A stretch of DNA of 64,000 nt from JAHQVI01 sp050330195 (GTDB lineage: Bacteria > Pseudomonadota > Alphaproteobacteria > Rhizobiales > Rhodomicrobiaceae): assembly GCA_050330195.1 (NCBI GenBank), contig JBHJOB010000032.1, positions 1-64,000 on the forward strand, given 5' to 3'. The position numbers and the translations under genes were made by a program. Shown here in pieces: positions 8,191-16,804 of the stretch. Position 1 is the first letter of the stretch; every line of letters begins with the position of its first letter. The notes beneath the pieces are model-generated. The model saw only the letters and a program-made list of their open reading frames with translations, had not been told where the DNA came from and ran no database searches.

Positions 8191-9615
8191 GTGAAGAAAT
8201 TCAAAGCGCCCAAAAAGACATTCGGCGATTTGGATGCCGCAACGATTGCGCATTTGGTGTCGGCTTCCTCTGATCTCGCTCTGGTCCTCGACAAGAAGGG
8301 GATCATACGTGACGTCGCTCTCGATGGCGACGATCTCTCCGGCTATGGCTGCCAGGAGTGGGTCGGGCGTCCCTGGGTCGACGTCGTCACGGTGGAAAGC
8401 CGTCCTAAGGTCGAAGCCATGATGGACGCCGCTCAATCCAGCGGCGCGTCGAACTGGCGGCAGGTCAATCATCAGGCTCGCGGACATGGCGGGGACGATC
8501 TGCCGATTCGGTACACCGCAGTGCGGCTGCCGCCGGCGGATCGCGTTCTCGCCATCGGTCAGGATTTGCGGCCGCTGTCGGTGCTGCAGCAACGACTCGT
8601 CTCCGCGCAAGCGCAGATGGAAAGTGAGTATGCGCGTCTGCGGCTTGCCGAAACGCGTTATCAGACGCTTTTCCAGCTTTCCTCCGAAGCGGTCATAATC
8701 GTCGATGCCGCCGATCTGCGCGTTGTGGAGGCCAATCCTACGGCTTCACGTCTTCTGAAAGACGATGCTTCGCAATTGCCGGGACGCGCCTTGCCGGACT
8801 TGCTGGATGCGCAAAGCGCCCGCGCCGTTCAGAAACTGCTCGCCGGATTGCGCGTCAACCCGCGCGCGGAAGAAATCACGGTCCGTTCCGCAAAATCGGC
8901 CACGCCATTCTCGCTGATGGCATCGCTTTTCCGCGACGAATCCGCTTCGCACTATCTCCTGCGTCTCAGGGCCATGAGTACGATGGAGCAGCATCCGGAC
9001 GGCGCTCCGCTCAACGGCGCGTTGACTGATGTTGTTTCGCGGATGCCCGACGCCTTTATCGTTCTCAACACTGACCGCCAGATCCTAACGGCAAATGCGG
9101 CCTTCCTCGAACTTGCCCAGCTTGTGGAAGAGGAGCAGGCGCGCGGTCAGAAGATCGAGCGCTGGCTTGGCCGAGTTGACGTCGATGTCGATATTCTGAT
9201 CGCGAATTTGCGTGAATATGGCTTCCTGCGGCGCTTCCCGACGGTGGTTCGCGGGGAATATGGCGGACGTGAAGAGATCGAGCTTTCCGGAGTGGCCATC
9301 CTCGGGGGCAAGCCTCCATGTTTCGGCCTGACCTTGCGGAAATTGCAACCGAAAATCATCACCGCGCCATCGCTTCAGCCAGCCGGGATGCGCTCGTTCG
9401 AACAGCTTAAGGAACTGGTCGGACGGGTTCCGTTGCGCGATCTGGTCCGCGAGACCACGGACATCATCGAGCAGATGTGCATCGAAGCCGCGCTCGAAAT
9501 CACCGGCGACAACCGCGCTTCCGCCGCCGAAATGCTCGGCCTTAGCCGCCAGAGCCTTTATGTCAAGCTTCGTAGGCACGGACTTGGCGAGCTCGACGGT
9601 CAGGAAACCTCCTGA
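8191..9615 (+). CDS. ppsR: Photosynthesis gene transcriptional repressor PpsR/CrtJ
   Basis: Redox- and AerR-responsive repressor of bch, crt and puc genes. From GTG 8191 (MKKFKAPKKTFGDLDAATIA) it has 474 residues. It has an N-terminal domain (about 1-125), a helical Q-linker (about 130-155), PAS1 (about 156-265), PAS2 (about 280-385) and a Fis-type helix-turn-helix (about 424-466, NRASAAEMLGLSRQSLYVKL). TTG 8131 would add 20 residues and has AAGG upstream; it cannot be excluded. Cysteines are at 54, 377 and 430. Cys430 (MCIEAALEI) matches the conserved HTH cysteine. From remembered alignment, the second classical redox Cys between PAS1 and PAS2 looks replaced (LLRLRAM). Confidence 0.95.
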   Translation: MKKFKAPKKTFGDLDAATIAHLVSASSDLALVLDKKGIIRDVALDGDDLSGYGCQEWVGRPWVDVVTVESRPKVEAMMDAAQSSGASNWRQVNHQARGHGGDDLPIRYTAVRLPPADRVLAIGQDLRPLSVLQQRLVSAQAQMESEYARLRLAETRYQTLFQLSSEAVIIVDAADLRVVEANPTASRLLKDDASQLPGRALPDLLDAQSARAVQKLLAGLRVNPRAEEITVRSAKSATPFSLMASLFRDESASHYLLRLRAMSTMEQHPDGAPLNGALTDVVSRMPDAFIVLNTDRQILTANAAFLELAQLVEEEQARGQKIERWLGRVDVDVDILIANLREYGFLRRFPTVVRGEYGGREEIELSGVAILGGKPPCFGLTLRKLQPKIITAPSLQPAGMRSFEQLKELVGRVPLRDLVRETTDIIEQMCIEAALEITGDNRASAAEMLGLSRQSLYVKLRRHGLGELDGQETS

Positions 9616-9637
9616 GACTCCGATCTCTCCAGATTTG

Positions 9638-9655
9638 TGTAAACTTGAATTGACA
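9638..9655. promoter_or_regulatory. Single PpsR operator and promoter of bchG
   Basis: TGT-AAACTTGAATTG-ACA is an exact TGT-N12-ACA match. It overlaps a likely sigma-70 promoter, TTGACA (9650-9655) with TACCAT 17 bp downstream (9673-9678). No second exact operator lies at 7-8 bp spacing on either side, unlike the other three sites in this window. Confidence 0.7.
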
Positions 9656-9717
9656 CTCCGCCGCGTCAATCCTACCATCTCCTGAACGAAGACGAACTCC
9701 TCGTATCAGGGGCTTTC

Positions 9718-10632
9718 ATGTATTCTCCCGCCTCCGCCGCAAACTCTGCCGCCTTTCCCAAGCCGCGTGCGGTTCTGGAGCTTCTCAAGCCGATCACATG
9801 GTTCGCGCCCATGTGGGCCTTTGCCTGCGGCGTGATTTCATCGGGTGCGGCGACAACCGGGCGCTGGCCGGAAATCCTGCTCGGCATTGCCCTTGCCGGT
9901 CCGCTCGTCTGTGGCACCAGCCAGGCAGCGAACGACTGGTACGACCGCCATGTGGACGCCATCAACGAGCCTGGCCGCCCCATCCCGTCCGGCCGCATTC
10001 CGGGACGCTGGGGCCTGAACATCGCGATGGCTTGGACCGTCCTTTCGCTCGCGGTCGCCTATGCGCTTGGCCTCTGGATCTTCATTGCCGCGTGCGTCGG
10101 ACTTGTACTCGCCTGGGCCTACAGCATGCCGCCCGTGCGCCTCAAAATGAACGGCTGGTGGGGCAATGCGGCTTGCGGCGGATGCTATGAGGGTTTGCCA
10201 TGGTTTACGGGCGCGGCGGTCATGGCCGGCACGCTGCCGGACTGGCGGATCATCGCGCTTGCCGCTCTTTACAGCATCGGCGCGCACGGCATCATGACGC
10301 TCAACGATTTCAAGGCCATCGAGGGCGACCGCCAGATGGGCATCCGCACGATTCCGGTGCAGATCGGCCCTGAGAATGCGGCGCGTCTGGCGTGCGCCGT
10401 GATGGCGTTACCGCAGCTTGTGGTGGTCGCCCTGCTCATCGGCTGGGACCAGCCGTGGCACGCCGGCATCGTCGTCGCCATGCTGATCGCTCAAATCTTC
10501 CTGATGCGCCGTTTGCTGACCGACCCGCGAAAACACGCTCCCTGGTATAACGCCACAGGCACGACGCTTTACGTCCTCGGCATGATGGTGAGCGCGTTCG
10601 CTGTCAGCGGGCTGGCCGGGGGGCTCGCATGA
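9718..10632 (+). CDS. bchG: Bacteriochlorophyll synthase (chlorophyllide esterifying enzyme) BchG
   Basis: UbiA-family membrane prenyltransferase that attaches geranylgeranyl or phytyl diphosphate to bacteriochlorophyllide. The protein is 304 aa with about eight hydrophobic spans. The first Asp-rich motif is NDWYDRHVDAINEPGRP and the second is LNDFKAIEGDRQMGIRT. It is the first gene of a rightward operon; its stop overlaps the next ATG (ATGA, 10629-10632). A PpsR site lies 60-80 bp upstream. Confidence 0.96.
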   Translation: MYSPASAANSAAFPKPRAVLELLKPITWFAPMWAFACGVISSGAATTGRWPEILLGIALAGPLVCGTSQAANDWYDRHVDAINEPGRPIPSGRIPGRWGLNIAMAWTVLSLAVAYALGLWIFIAACVGLVLAWAYSMPPVRLKMNGWWGNAACGGCYEGLPWFTGAAVMAGTLPDWRIIALAALYSIGAHGIMTLNDFKAIEGDRQMGIRTIPVQIGPENAARLACAVMALPQLVVVALLIGWDQPWHAGIVVAMLIAQIFLMRRLLTDPRKHAPWYNATGTTLYVLGMMVSAFAVSGLAGGLA

Positions 10633-11996
10633 CACCGGCTCCGCTCGGCTGGCTCGGCATTGTCCAACTCGGGCTCGTGCAGACGGCTCTGGGTTCGATC
10701 GTCGTGCTCACGACATCGACGCTCAACCGCGTGATGGTCGTCGAGTTGCAGCTTGCCGCGATGCTTCCGGGCATTCTTGTCGCCCTGCACTACGCGGTGC
10801 AGATCTCCCGGCCCCGTTGGGGCTATGGTTCCGATATGGGCGGACGCCGGACACCGTGGATCGTCGGCGGCATGGCCGTCCTTTCAGTGGGCGGATTGCT
10901 GGCGGCCTTCGCCACTGTGCTGATGTCGTCGAGCCTGGCGGCGGGCATCGTTCTGGCGATCATCGGCTTCTTCATGATCGGCGTCGGCGTCGGCGCGGCG
11001 GGAACCTCGCTGCTGGTGCTTCTGGCCAAGCGCGTCGCCCCGGAGCGGCGCGCCGCCGCCGCCACCATCGTCTGGATCATGATGCTGCTCGGCTTCATCG
11101 TCACGGCTGGCGTTGGCGGCTACTTCCTCGATCCGTTCTCGTATGAGAGGCTTCTCGCCGTTGCAGGCGCTGTCTCCGCTATTGCAATGGTTGTCACCCT
11201 CATCGCCGTCCGGGGCATCGAGCGCGTTGGCGCCTCGGTCACGCCAGAGCCTCACATGCCGGCGAACGCCGCCAAGCCGCCATTCCGCGAAGCTCTGGCG
11301 CAGATCTGGGCGGAACCGGAAGCGCGCAATTTCACCATCTTCGTTTTCGTCTCCATGCTGGCCTACAGCGCGCAGGATCTCATCCTTGAGCCGTTCGCGG
11401 GAATCATTTTCGGCTACACGCCCGGCGAGTCGACCATGCTGTCGAGCGTTCAGCATGGCGGCGTGCTTGCAGGCATGGTGCTGATCGGTTTCATGGCGAC
11501 ATTCGTAGGCGGGCGGATATTCGGTTCGTTGCGCGGCTGGATGATCATCGGCTGCGTCCTCTCGGGGCTTGCGCTTCTGGCTTTGGCGTTTGGCGGTCAT
11601 GCCGCGCCGAATTGGCCGCTGCGGACCTCCGTTTTCTTTCTGGGCTTTGCGAATGGCGCATTTGCGGTCGCGGCGATCGGCTCGATGATGGCGCTGGCAA
11701 GCAAGGGACGTGAGAAGCGCGAGGGTGTCCGCATGGGGCTCTGGGGTGCGGCGCAGGCCATCGCCTTCGGCCTGGGCGGCTTTCTCGGTGCGGCGTCGGT
11801 CGACCTGATGCGCTATCTGACCGGCGATCCGCTGACGGCCTACTCAACGGTCTTTGCCTGCGAGGCTGTCCTTTTCCTCGCCGCCGCCCTCATCGCAAGC
11901 CGGATTGGACAGGCGCGCAAGGAGAGCAGATTGGCCAGCGCGCCGCGCATGACCGCGATCGGCGAAAACCTGATGCCCGCAAGAGCAGGAGAATGA
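10629..11996 (+). CDS. BCH2/PucC-family MFS protein
   Basis: Member of the PucC/LhaA/BCH2 (ORF428) branch of the major facilitator superfamily, with 455 residues and about 12 hydrophobic spans. Family features include RPRWGYGSDMGGRRTPWIVG (loop 2-3), VLLAKRVAPERRAAAATIVW and SMMALASKGREKREGVRMGLWGAAQ. Relatives assist light-harvesting assembly or are proposed to move pigments; the exact role of this branch is not settled. It sits between bchG and bchP, as ORF428 does in Rhodobacter. It overlaps bchG by 4 bp and ends 1 bp before bchP. Confidence 0.88.
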   Translation: MTPAPLGWLGIVQLGLVQTALGSIVVLTTSTLNRVMVVELQLAAMLPGILVALHYAVQISRPRWGYGSDMGGRRTPWIVGGMAVLSVGGLLAAFATVLMSSSLAAGIVLAIIGFFMIGVGVGAAGTSLLVLLAKRVAPERRAAAATIVWIMMLLGFIVTAGVGGYFLDPFSYERLLAVAGAVSAIAMVVTLIAVRGIERVGASVTPEPHMPANAAKPPFREALAQIWAEPEARNFTIFVFVSMLAYSAQDLILEPFAGIIFGYTPGESTMLSSVQHGGVLAGMVLIGFMATFVGGRIFGSLRGWMIIGCVLSGLALLALAFGGHAAPNWPLRTSVFFLGFANGAFAVAAIGSMMALASKGREKREGVRMGLWGAAQAIAFGLGGFLGAASVDLMRYLTGDPLTAYSTVFACEAVLFLAAALIASRIGQARKESRLASAPRMTAIGENLMPARAGE

Positions 11997-11997
11997 G

Positions 11998-13197
11998 ATG
12001 ACGCAAATGAGCGTAACGGAAGCGTTCGACGTCGCCGTGATCGGTGGCGGACCCTCTGGCGCGACAGCGGCCACGGCGCTTGCCCGGCAGGGCTATTCCG
12101 TGCTGCTGCTTGACCGCCCGGGACGGATCAAGCCGTGCGGCGGCGCCGTTCCGCCGCGTCTCATCAACGATTTCGCCGTTCCCGACGAACTGATCTGCGC
12201 GCGCATCGCCTCGGCGCGGATGATTTCGCCTTCCAACGCAAAGGTGGATATGCCGATCGACGGCGGCTATGTCGGCATGGTCAATCGCGAGACTTTCGAC
12301 GAATGGCTGCGCGACCGAGCCGCGCTTGCCGGAGCGCACCGCAGAAACGGAGTTTTCCTGAGTCTTTCGCGGGAGGATGGCGCGCCGCTGATATCCTACA
12401 AGCTGCAAGGCGAAGACGCGGCAAGGTCCGTCCGGGCAAGGATCGTTATCGGCGCTGATGGGGCCAATTCCGGCGTTGCGCGCGATGCCATGCCGAAAGA
12501 AAGCAAGCTGCCCTTCGTTTTCGCCTATCACGAAATCGTCCGCGCTCCTTCCGAGGCGACCGCCGACTACGACGGGACGCGCTGCGATGTCTATTATCAG
12601 GGCAAGCTGTCGCCGGATTTCTATGCCTGGGTGTTCCCGCATGGCGAGACTGCAAGCGTCGGCATGGGTAGCGCGCATAAGGGGTTCTCGCTGAAGGAAG
12701 CGACCGCCGCGGCGCGGGCCGCCGCCGGACTTGAACATGCGGAAACCATCCGCCGCGAAGGTGCGCCGATCCCGCTGAAGCCGCGCAAGCGCTGGGACAA
12801 CGGCAAGGACGTGATCCTGATCGGCGATGCAGCCGGGGTTGTCGCGCCCGCATCCGGCGAAGGCATCTACTATGCGATGGTCAGCGGCGAGATGGCGGCC
12901 GATGCCGTCGATCAGTGCTTGCGGACCGGAGATGCGCGCGCCCTCGCCAATGCGCGCCGGACATTCATGAAAGCGCATGGCCGCGTCTTCTGGATTCTGC
13001 GCATGATGCAATATTTCTGGTATCGCAACGACAAGAGGCGCGAGCGATTCGTGAAAATCTGCCGCGATCCCGACGTTCAGCGGCTGACATGGCAGGCTTA
13101 TATGCACAAGGAACTGGTCCGCTCCGATCCGATGGCGCATGTGCGCGTCTTCTTCAAGGATCTCGCCCATCTGTTCGGATTGGTTTCGCCGAGATGA
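11998..13197 (+). CDS. bchP: Geranylgeranyl diphosphate/geranylgeranyl-bacteriochlorophyll reductase BchP
   Basis: FAD-dependent reductase that converts the geranylgeranyl tail to phytyl. The protein is 399 aa. The dinucleotide fold is at residues 10-40 (DVAVIGGGPSGATAATALARQG begins it), followed by RIKPCGGAVPPRLI, the second FAD motif VILIGDAAGVVAPASGEGI and the C-terminal FVKICRDPDVQRLTWQAYM. ATG 11998 has AGGAGAATG upstream. The stop overlaps the tspO start (ATGA). Confidence 0.95.
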   Translation: MTQMSVTEAFDVAVIGGGPSGATAATALARQGYSVLLLDRPGRIKPCGGAVPPRLINDFAVPDELICARIASARMISPSNAKVDMPIDGGYVGMVNRETFDEWLRDRAALAGAHRRNGVFLSLSREDGAPLISYKLQGEDAARSVRARIVIGADGANSGVARDAMPKESKLPFVFAYHEIVRAPSEATADYDGTRCDVYYQGKLSPDFYAWVFPHGETASVGMGSAHKGFSLKEATAAARAAAGLEHAETIRREGAPIPLKPRKRWDNGKDVILIGDAAGVVAPASGEGIYYAMVSGEMAADAVDQCLRTGDARALANARRTFMKAHGRVFWILRMMQYFWYRNDKRRERFVKICRDPDVQRLTWQAYMHKELVRSDPMAHVRVFFKDLAHLFGLVSPR

Positions 13198-13685
13198 TTA
13201 CGATGGCATCCAACACCAAACCGATTCTCGTTGCCGCCGCCGCCGCCGCCGCCGTGTTGATCGCCATACTTGGCGGCACGATTACCGAACTCGGTCCGTG
13301 GTATGAAAATCTGTCACGTCCCGAATGGCAGCCGCCGGACTGGCTGTTCGCGCCGGTCTGGACGACCATCTTCGCGCTTGCGGCCCTGTCCGGCGCAATC
13401 GCGTGGCGGCGTGCGCCGACCCGTGCCACGCGCGACTGGATCATCATCCTGTTCGCCATGAACGGGTGTCTCAATCTGCTTTGGAGCTTTCTGTTCTTCC
13501 GGATGCACCGGCCGGACTGGGCGCTCGTAGAGGTCGGCCTGCTTTGGCTGTCGGTGCTGATGCTCATCGTTTCACTGAGGAAGGTCTCAGGGCTTTCCAG
13601 TCTGCTGCTGGTCCCCTATCTGGTCTGGGTAAGCTTTGCGGCGGTGCTTAACTGGAAGATTGTCGAGATGAACGGGCCGTTCTGA
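13194..13685 (+). CDS. tspO: TspO/MBR family tryptophan-rich sensory protein
   Basis: Five-span membrane protein of the TspO/peripheral benzodiazepine receptor family, 163 aa from ATG 13194 (or 160 aa from ATG 13203). Conserved motifs include PWYENLSRPEWQPPDWLFAP and MNGCLNLLWSFLFF. Family members bind tetrapyrroles. In R. sphaeroides, TspO (CrtK) affects pigment gene expression under oxygen. Here it is coupled to bchP by a 4-bp overlap, in the place where idi follows bchP in some clusters. Confidence 0.92.
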   Translation: MITMASNTKPILVAAAAAAAVLIAILGGTITELGPWYENLSRPEWQPPDWLFAPVWTTIFALAALSGAIAWRRAPTRATRDWIIILFAMNGCLNLLWSFLFFRMHRPDWALVEVGLLWLSVLMLIVSLRKVSGLSSLLLVPYLVWVSFAAVLNWKIVEMNGPF

Positions 13686-13702
13686 AAGGGAGCGCGAGGG
13701 CA

Positions 13703-13963
13703 ATGGAGCAGCTTTTCACGTCCGGAAGGGTCGTCGATCTGATCCTCGCGCTGATGATCGCCGAATATATCGCGCTCTGGCTCTATCTGGGCCGCAGCGT
13801 CGTGGCGCTTCGCTTGGCCGGCTACCTCGCCTCCGGGGCGTTCCTGCTTCTGGCGCTTCGCGTCGCGCTTACCGATGGCGGCTGGATATGGATTGCGCTG
13901 TTTCTCGCCGCGGCCTTCACCGTTCACCTTCTCGACTTGCGCCGCAGGCTGATCGAGTTCTGA
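13703..13963 (+). CDS. Small PGC membrane protein, unknown function
   Basis: An 86-residue protein with three predicted hydrophobic segments (about 12-30, 35-53, 58-78) and a basic C-terminus (LLDLRRRLIEF). ATG 13703 has AGGGAG and GAGGG upstream and starts 17 bp after tspO. I do not recognise a named family. Position in the bchG-bchO operon suggests a membrane role linked to pigment synthesis. Confidence 0.75.
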   Translation: MEQLFTSGRVVDLILALMIAEYIALWLYLGRSVVALRLAGYLASGAFLLLALRVALTDGGWIWIALFLAAAFTVHLLDLRRRLIEF

Positions 13964-13995
13964 GCCTGCCTTGAAATGTAACCGGGGGCATCATC

Positions 13996-15024
13996 ATGCC
14001 GGCAGCCTTTCCTTTCTCCGCCATCGTCGCTCAGGACGAGATGAAGCAGGCCTTGCTGATTGCCGCCATCGATCCGTCAATTGGCGGCGTGCTTGTGCTC
14101 GGCGATCGCGGCACCGGAAAATCCACGGCGATCCGCAGTCTTGCCGGGCTCCTGCCGGAGATCGAGGTGACGCCGGGCTGCCCCTGCAATTGCGATCCGC
14201 GCGGAGACCGTTCGGCCTGCCTGGAGAGCTGTCAGTCGCGCGCGCAGGATGAGCCGGACGCGGTTGCCCGCGTGGCTGTTCCCGTTGTCGATCTTCCGCT
14301 TGGCGTCACGGAGGATCGGATTGTCGGAGCGCTCGATCTGGAACGCGCCCTGACGCGCGGCGAGAAGGCTTTCGAGCCGGGACTGCTTGCGCGCGCCAAT
14401 CGCGGCTTTCTTTATATCGATGAAGTCAATCTGCTTGAGGATCATCTGGTCGATCTGCTGCTCGATGCGGCGGCGTCCGGCGAGAATGTCGTCGAGCGTG
14501 AAGGCCTTAGCATCCGCCATCCGGCCAGGTTCGTGCTTGTGGGAAGCGGGAATCCCGAAGAAGGCGAACTCCGACCGCAATTGCTGGATCGCTTCGGCCT
14601 TTCCGTCGAGATTGCGACGCCGACGGATATTCCGGCACGGGTGGAGATCGTCAAGCGCCGGGATGCGTTTGAGCGTGATCCGTCGGCTTTCATATCCGAA
14701 TGGGCGGGCCACGACCGCCAGATTCGCGCCGCCATCGCTTCGGGACGGGAACGGCTCGACAGGATCGTGGTGCGGGACGAGACGATGGAGACGGCGGCAA
14801 AGCTCTGCGTGGCGCTCGGGACCGATGGTCTGCGGGGTGAGTTGACGCTTATCCGCGCATCGCGGGCGCTGGCCTGCCTGCAGGCGGCGGACAGTGTTAC
14901 CGAGGAACATCTGCGCCTGATTGCACCCTCGGCGCTTCGTCACCGGCTGCGGCGCGATCCGCTTGACGATTCCGGTTCATCGGCCCGGATCGAGCGCACG
15001 ATCGATGAGGTCTTTGCACAGTGA
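13996..15024 (+). CDS. bchI: Magnesium chelatase ATPase subunit BchI
   Basis: AAA+ ATPase that drives Mg insertion with BchD and BchH. The protein is 342 aa. Walker A is GDRGTGKST (residues 36-44), followed by the Cys-rich insertion TPGCPCNCDPRGDRSACLE, Walker B FLYIDEVNLL and sensor GSGNPEEGELRPQLLDRFGL with the arginine finger region. ATG 13996 is preceded by GGGGGCATC. The stop overlaps the bchD GTG start. Confidence 0.96.
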   Translation: MPAAFPFSAIVAQDEMKQALLIAAIDPSIGGVLVLGDRGTGKSTAIRSLAGLLPEIEVTPGCPCNCDPRGDRSACLESCQSRAQDEPDAVARVAVPVVDLPLGVTEDRIVGALDLERALTRGEKAFEPGLLARANRGFLYIDEVNLLEDHLVDLLLDAAASGENVVEREGLSIRHPARFVLVGSGNPEEGELRPQLLDRFGLSVEIATPTDIPARVEIVKRRDAFERDPSAFISEWAGHDRQIRAAIASGRERLDRIVVRDETMETAAKLCVALGTDGLRGELTLIRASRALACLQAADSVTEEHLRLIAPSALRHRLRRDPLDDSGSSARIERTIDEVFAQ

Positions 15025-16802
15025 CCGAAAGGGCGGATGACGCGGCACTGTCTGCCGGCCGGCTCGCCGAATGGGCGGCGGCGGTCTTTGCCGTCGATCC
15101 GCAAGGGACGGGCGTGTCTCTGCGCGCGCGGCCCGGACCGCAGCGGGATCGGTGGCTGGCCTTGCTGCGCCAATTCATGCCAGGTCAGCCGATCCGCAAG
15201 ATACCGCCTGATATTGGCGATGACCGTCTCCTCGGCGGGCTCGATCTGGCCGGAACGCTGGCCGCCGGACGTCCGGTTGGCGAGCGCGGCATCCTGGCCG
15301 ATGCCGATGACGGCGTCGTGCTGATTCCATCGGCGGAGCGCGCAAGCGCGGGGCTCGCCGCGCGCATAGGCGCCGTGCATGAATGCAGCGAAATCCGGCT
15401 CGAACGCGATGGCTTGCGCCGGACATTTTCCGCGCGTTTCGGTATGCTGCTCATCGATGAAGGTCTTGGCCCGGACGAACAGCCGCCATCACTACTGATG
15501 GACCGGATCGCCATGCGCTGCGACTTGTCGGCTGTGCCGTTCAGGGCGCTCGGCGAAAATCCGGAATTCTCGGCCGGAGACATTGCCCGCGCGAAAGCAT
15601 GCCTGCCGGATGTCGAGGCAAGCGGAGCCGGTGTCGAAGCGCTCTGCGCCGCTGCGCTTGCATTGGGGATTTCTACGGTTCGCGCGCCGCTGCTCGCGCT
15701 CCGCGTTGCCAAGGCCATCGCCGCGTTGGAAGGCCGCCGCCAGCTTTCGCCGGCTGATCTCTCGCTGGCGGCCCAACTCGCTTTGGCGTGGCGTGCGGAA
15801 TATCTGCCGCAGTCGGAGCCGGACAGCAAAGGCGAGGAAGAGCTGCAGCCGAATGATGAAGCCGAGGCCGAGTCCCCTGACGATATGGAGCAGTCCGATG
15901 ACGGAAAGCTGGACGACGTGGTTCTGGCTGCCGCCGAGGCCGCCATTCCGCGCGATCTGCTGGCGCGGTTGCTGGCGGAGCGCAGTCTTGGCGGCAAAAC
16001 CGGTCCCGGTGGGCGCATGGGCGCGTTGAAGAAATCCGGTAAACGCGGGCGGCGTATGGGGGTGATGCGCGGCGATCCGCGTAGCGGCCTGAGGCTGGAC
16101 CTGATTGCAACGTTGAGAACAGCAGCGCCGTGGCAGCGTATCAGGGCGCGGGATGGGGAAAGCGCGGCGAGGCTGCAAATCCGCTCCAGCGATTTCCGCA
16201 CGATCCGGTTTGCGGAACGGAGCGAAACGCTGACGATTTTCGCGGTCGATGCGTCCGGTTCGCTGGCGCTGAACCGGCTGGCCGAGGCCAAGGGTGCGGT
16301 TGAACTGCTGTTGGCGGACTGCTACCGCCGCCGCGATCAGGTTGCGGTGATCGCGTTCCGGGGCGCGAAGGCGGAGATGTTGCTGCCGCCGACACGTTCG
16401 CTGGTGCGGGCGAAACGCTGCCTGTCCGGTTTGCCCGGCGGCGGCGGGACGCCGCTTGCCAGCGGTATGGATATGGCGACCGCGCAGGCACAATTGGCGC
16501 TTCGGCGCGGCCAGACACCGCTCATCGTTCTGCTGACTGACGGACGCGCCAACATTTCCCGCACAGGACAGCCGGGCCGTTCCGCGGCTCTCTCCGATGC
16601 GCGAAGTTCCGCGCTTGCGTTGCGTGAATGCCGTGTCCGCTCCCTGCTGATCGACACCTCGCCTCGGCCCGATCCGCGTGCGGAAGAGCTGGCCGCAGCG
16701 ATGGATGCTGCCTATCTTGCCTTGCCGCATATGGATGCTGACGCCATATCCGGTGCAGTCAAAGCTGCAATGGGTGGCTCGGCAAGCGGAAACAAGGCCT
16801 GA
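15021..16802 (+). CDS. bchD: Magnesium chelatase subunit BchD
   Basis: Second AAA+ subunit of Mg-chelatase, 593 aa from GTG 15021, overlapping the bchI stop by 4 bp. The N-terminal AAA-like domain has lost a clean Walker A. The central acidic linker (about 265-300, rich in E, D and P) is followed by a von Willebrand A/integrin I domain. That domain has a MIDAS motif, DASGSLA, near residue 409 and TDGRANIS further on. Domain order and length are normal. Confidence 0.95.
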   Translation: MTERADDAALSAGRLAEWAAAVFAVDPQGTGVSLRARPGPQRDRWLALLRQFMPGQPIRKIPPDIGDDRLLGGLDLAGTLAAGRPVGERGILADADDGVVLIPSAERASAGLAARIGAVHECSEIRLERDGLRRTFSARFGMLLIDEGLGPDEQPPSLLMDRIAMRCDLSAVPFRALGENPEFSAGDIARAKACLPDVEASGAGVEALCAAALALGISTVRAPLLALRVAKAIAALEGRRQLSPADLSLAAQLALAWRAEYLPQSEPDSKGEEELQPNDEAEAESPDDMEQSDDGKLDDVVLAAAEAAIPRDLLARLLAERSLGGKTGPGGRMGALKKSGKRGRRMGVMRGDPRSGLRLDLIATLRTAAPWQRIRARDGESAARLQIRSSDFRTIRFAERSETLTIFAVDASGSLALNRLAEAKGAVELLLADCYRRRDQVAVIAFRGAKAEMLLPPTRSLVRAKRCLSGLPGGGGTPLASGMDMATAQAQLALRRGQTPLIVLLTDGRANISRTGQPGRSAALSDARSSALALRECRVRSLLIDTSPRPDPRAEELAAAMDAAYLALPHMDADAISGAVKAAMGGSASGNKA

Positions 16803-16804
16803 CC

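Noticed and set aside
9650..9669. Second PpsR operator at bchG (TTGAC-N10-GTCAA)
   Set aside because: The inverted repeat has the wrong spacing and lacks TGT/ACA ends. It overlaps the exact site, so it was not counted.
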